This document shows positions 27,554 to 27,841 of a DNA stretch of 27,841 bases, piece after piece. Within the stretch, counting starts at the first letter, position 1; each line of letters opens with the position of its first letter. The notes under the pieces were generated by a model. The model was given only the letters and a program-made list of their open reading frames with translations. It did not search any database and had not been told where the DNA came from. The DNA is from a virus, in the IMG/VR virus record IMGVR_UViG_3300032240_001134, positions 1 through 27,841 of that record. The stretch is one strand, 5' to 3'. A program made the position numbers and the translations under genes.

Positions 27554-27582
27554 ATTATAGCGTCTTTTGGCTTACTCGTCAA
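27554..27582 (-). promoter_or_regulatory. Sigma70 promoter TTGACG-17-TATAAT (gene at 27522)
   Basis: Overlaps the last codons (VDE) of the gene at the window edge. Spacer with CCAAAAG. Confidence 0.9.
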
Positions 27583-27841
27583 CCTCAGACTCGCAAAGCC
27601 CGTCCTTTTCCATCAAGCATTCAAGCGCATCACGCACCCGCTCGCTAGTGTCTAAGTAGATGACAAAGTCTCCCAGCTTGCGTACATCTTCTTCGTCGAT
27701 GTACTCAAAGCCACCATAATAATTGTAGCCACGTGAGTTAGCGTCTGTGACTACGATGCAGTCGTTGTTCTCGCCAACCCAAGCACGGCCGCATCGCACA
27801 TCCAAGCCCAGCTCAGTAGCACTAACCAAGCGCAGGCCCTG
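27572..27841 (-). CDS. Hypothetical, 5' end outside the window
   Basis: The frame is open to the right edge (reading QGLRLVSATELGLDVRCGRAWVG), and the first TTG at 27829 is not a convincing start, so the N-terminus is cut. Later blocks are NDCIVVTDANSRGYNYYGG, FEYIDEEDVRKLGDFVIYL and RVRDALECLMEKDG. I recall similar small phage proteins; no known function. It lies just above the promoter of the 161-aa gene and ends in it. Confidence 0.7.
   Translation of the reverse strand, partial: QGLRLVSATELGLDVRCGRAWVGENNDCIVVTDANSRGYNYYGGFEYIDEEDVRKLGDFVIYLDTSERVRDALECLMEKDGLCESEVDE

Overview
The window is part of a T4-like (tevenvirus-related) myovirus genome. Both ends are open: the first gene is a UvsX recombinase cut at its N-terminus, and the last gene runs off the right edge. 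Recognisable T4 core genes are uvsX, uvsY, uvsW, gp61 primase and gp41 helicase. The carbamoyltransferase and several small hypotheticals look, from memory, like those of aquatic T4-like phages (cyanophage and pelagiphage relatives). The consensus sigma70 promoters suggest a bacterial host with a standard housekeeping sigma factor. The host itself cannot be named from the sequence.

Left part (1-11.2 kb, + strand, AT-rich): recombination and replication. uvsX, orf80 and uvsY are tightly packed and end at a terminator. An unknown AT-rich 396-aa gene follows under its own sigma70 promoter, then uvsW. Next comes a run of overlapping genes ending in a small DnaE-like protein (192 aa) that keeps several Pol III alpha signatures. 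One minus-strand gene interrupts this block. After it come a probable virion protein, gp61, a 38-aa ORF, a truncated NodU/TobZ-type carbamoyltransferase and gp41. The promoters of gp61, gp41 and the 396-aa gene sit so close to the ATG that leaderless mRNAs are predicted.

Middle (11.2-19.7 kb, + strand): a late host-recognition cassette. It has a GNAT-like protein, two LamG-type fibre proteins, a 1362-aa adhesin (four tandem ~122-aa domains, BNR-like repeats, C-terminal receptor-binding-like domain), and two smaller fibre-like proteins. Five of these share a short N-terminal motif (MG-x-x-x-K/R-x-[LIV]-x-T/I-K-x-[IY]). T4 late-promoter octamers (TATAAATA or one base off) lie between genes.

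Right part (19.6-27.8 kb, - strand, visibly more GC-rich): an early region of small genes. Eleven near-perfect promoters (TTGACA/G, 17-18 bp, TATAAT/TATACT) were found, many overlapping the end of the upstream gene, and in three cases the stop codon lies inside the -35 box. It encodes an AAA+ ATPase, an Api92/DUF1281-like protein, a KOW-like protein, an HTH protein, tRNA-Arg(UCU) and a CAU tRNA that looks like tRNA-Ile2. Most of the rest are conserved phage hypotheticals.

The most unusual stretch is the 486-bp gap 20217-20702. It carries consecutive hairpins, two of which display the same 16-nt loop motif on different, fully paired stems. Read on the minus strand, that loop contains UUCGCUCC, the exact complement of GGAGCGAA in the Shine-Dalgarno region of three early genes. 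A four-tract G-run lies next to it. This is the best candidate for an undescribed regulatory RNA in the window.
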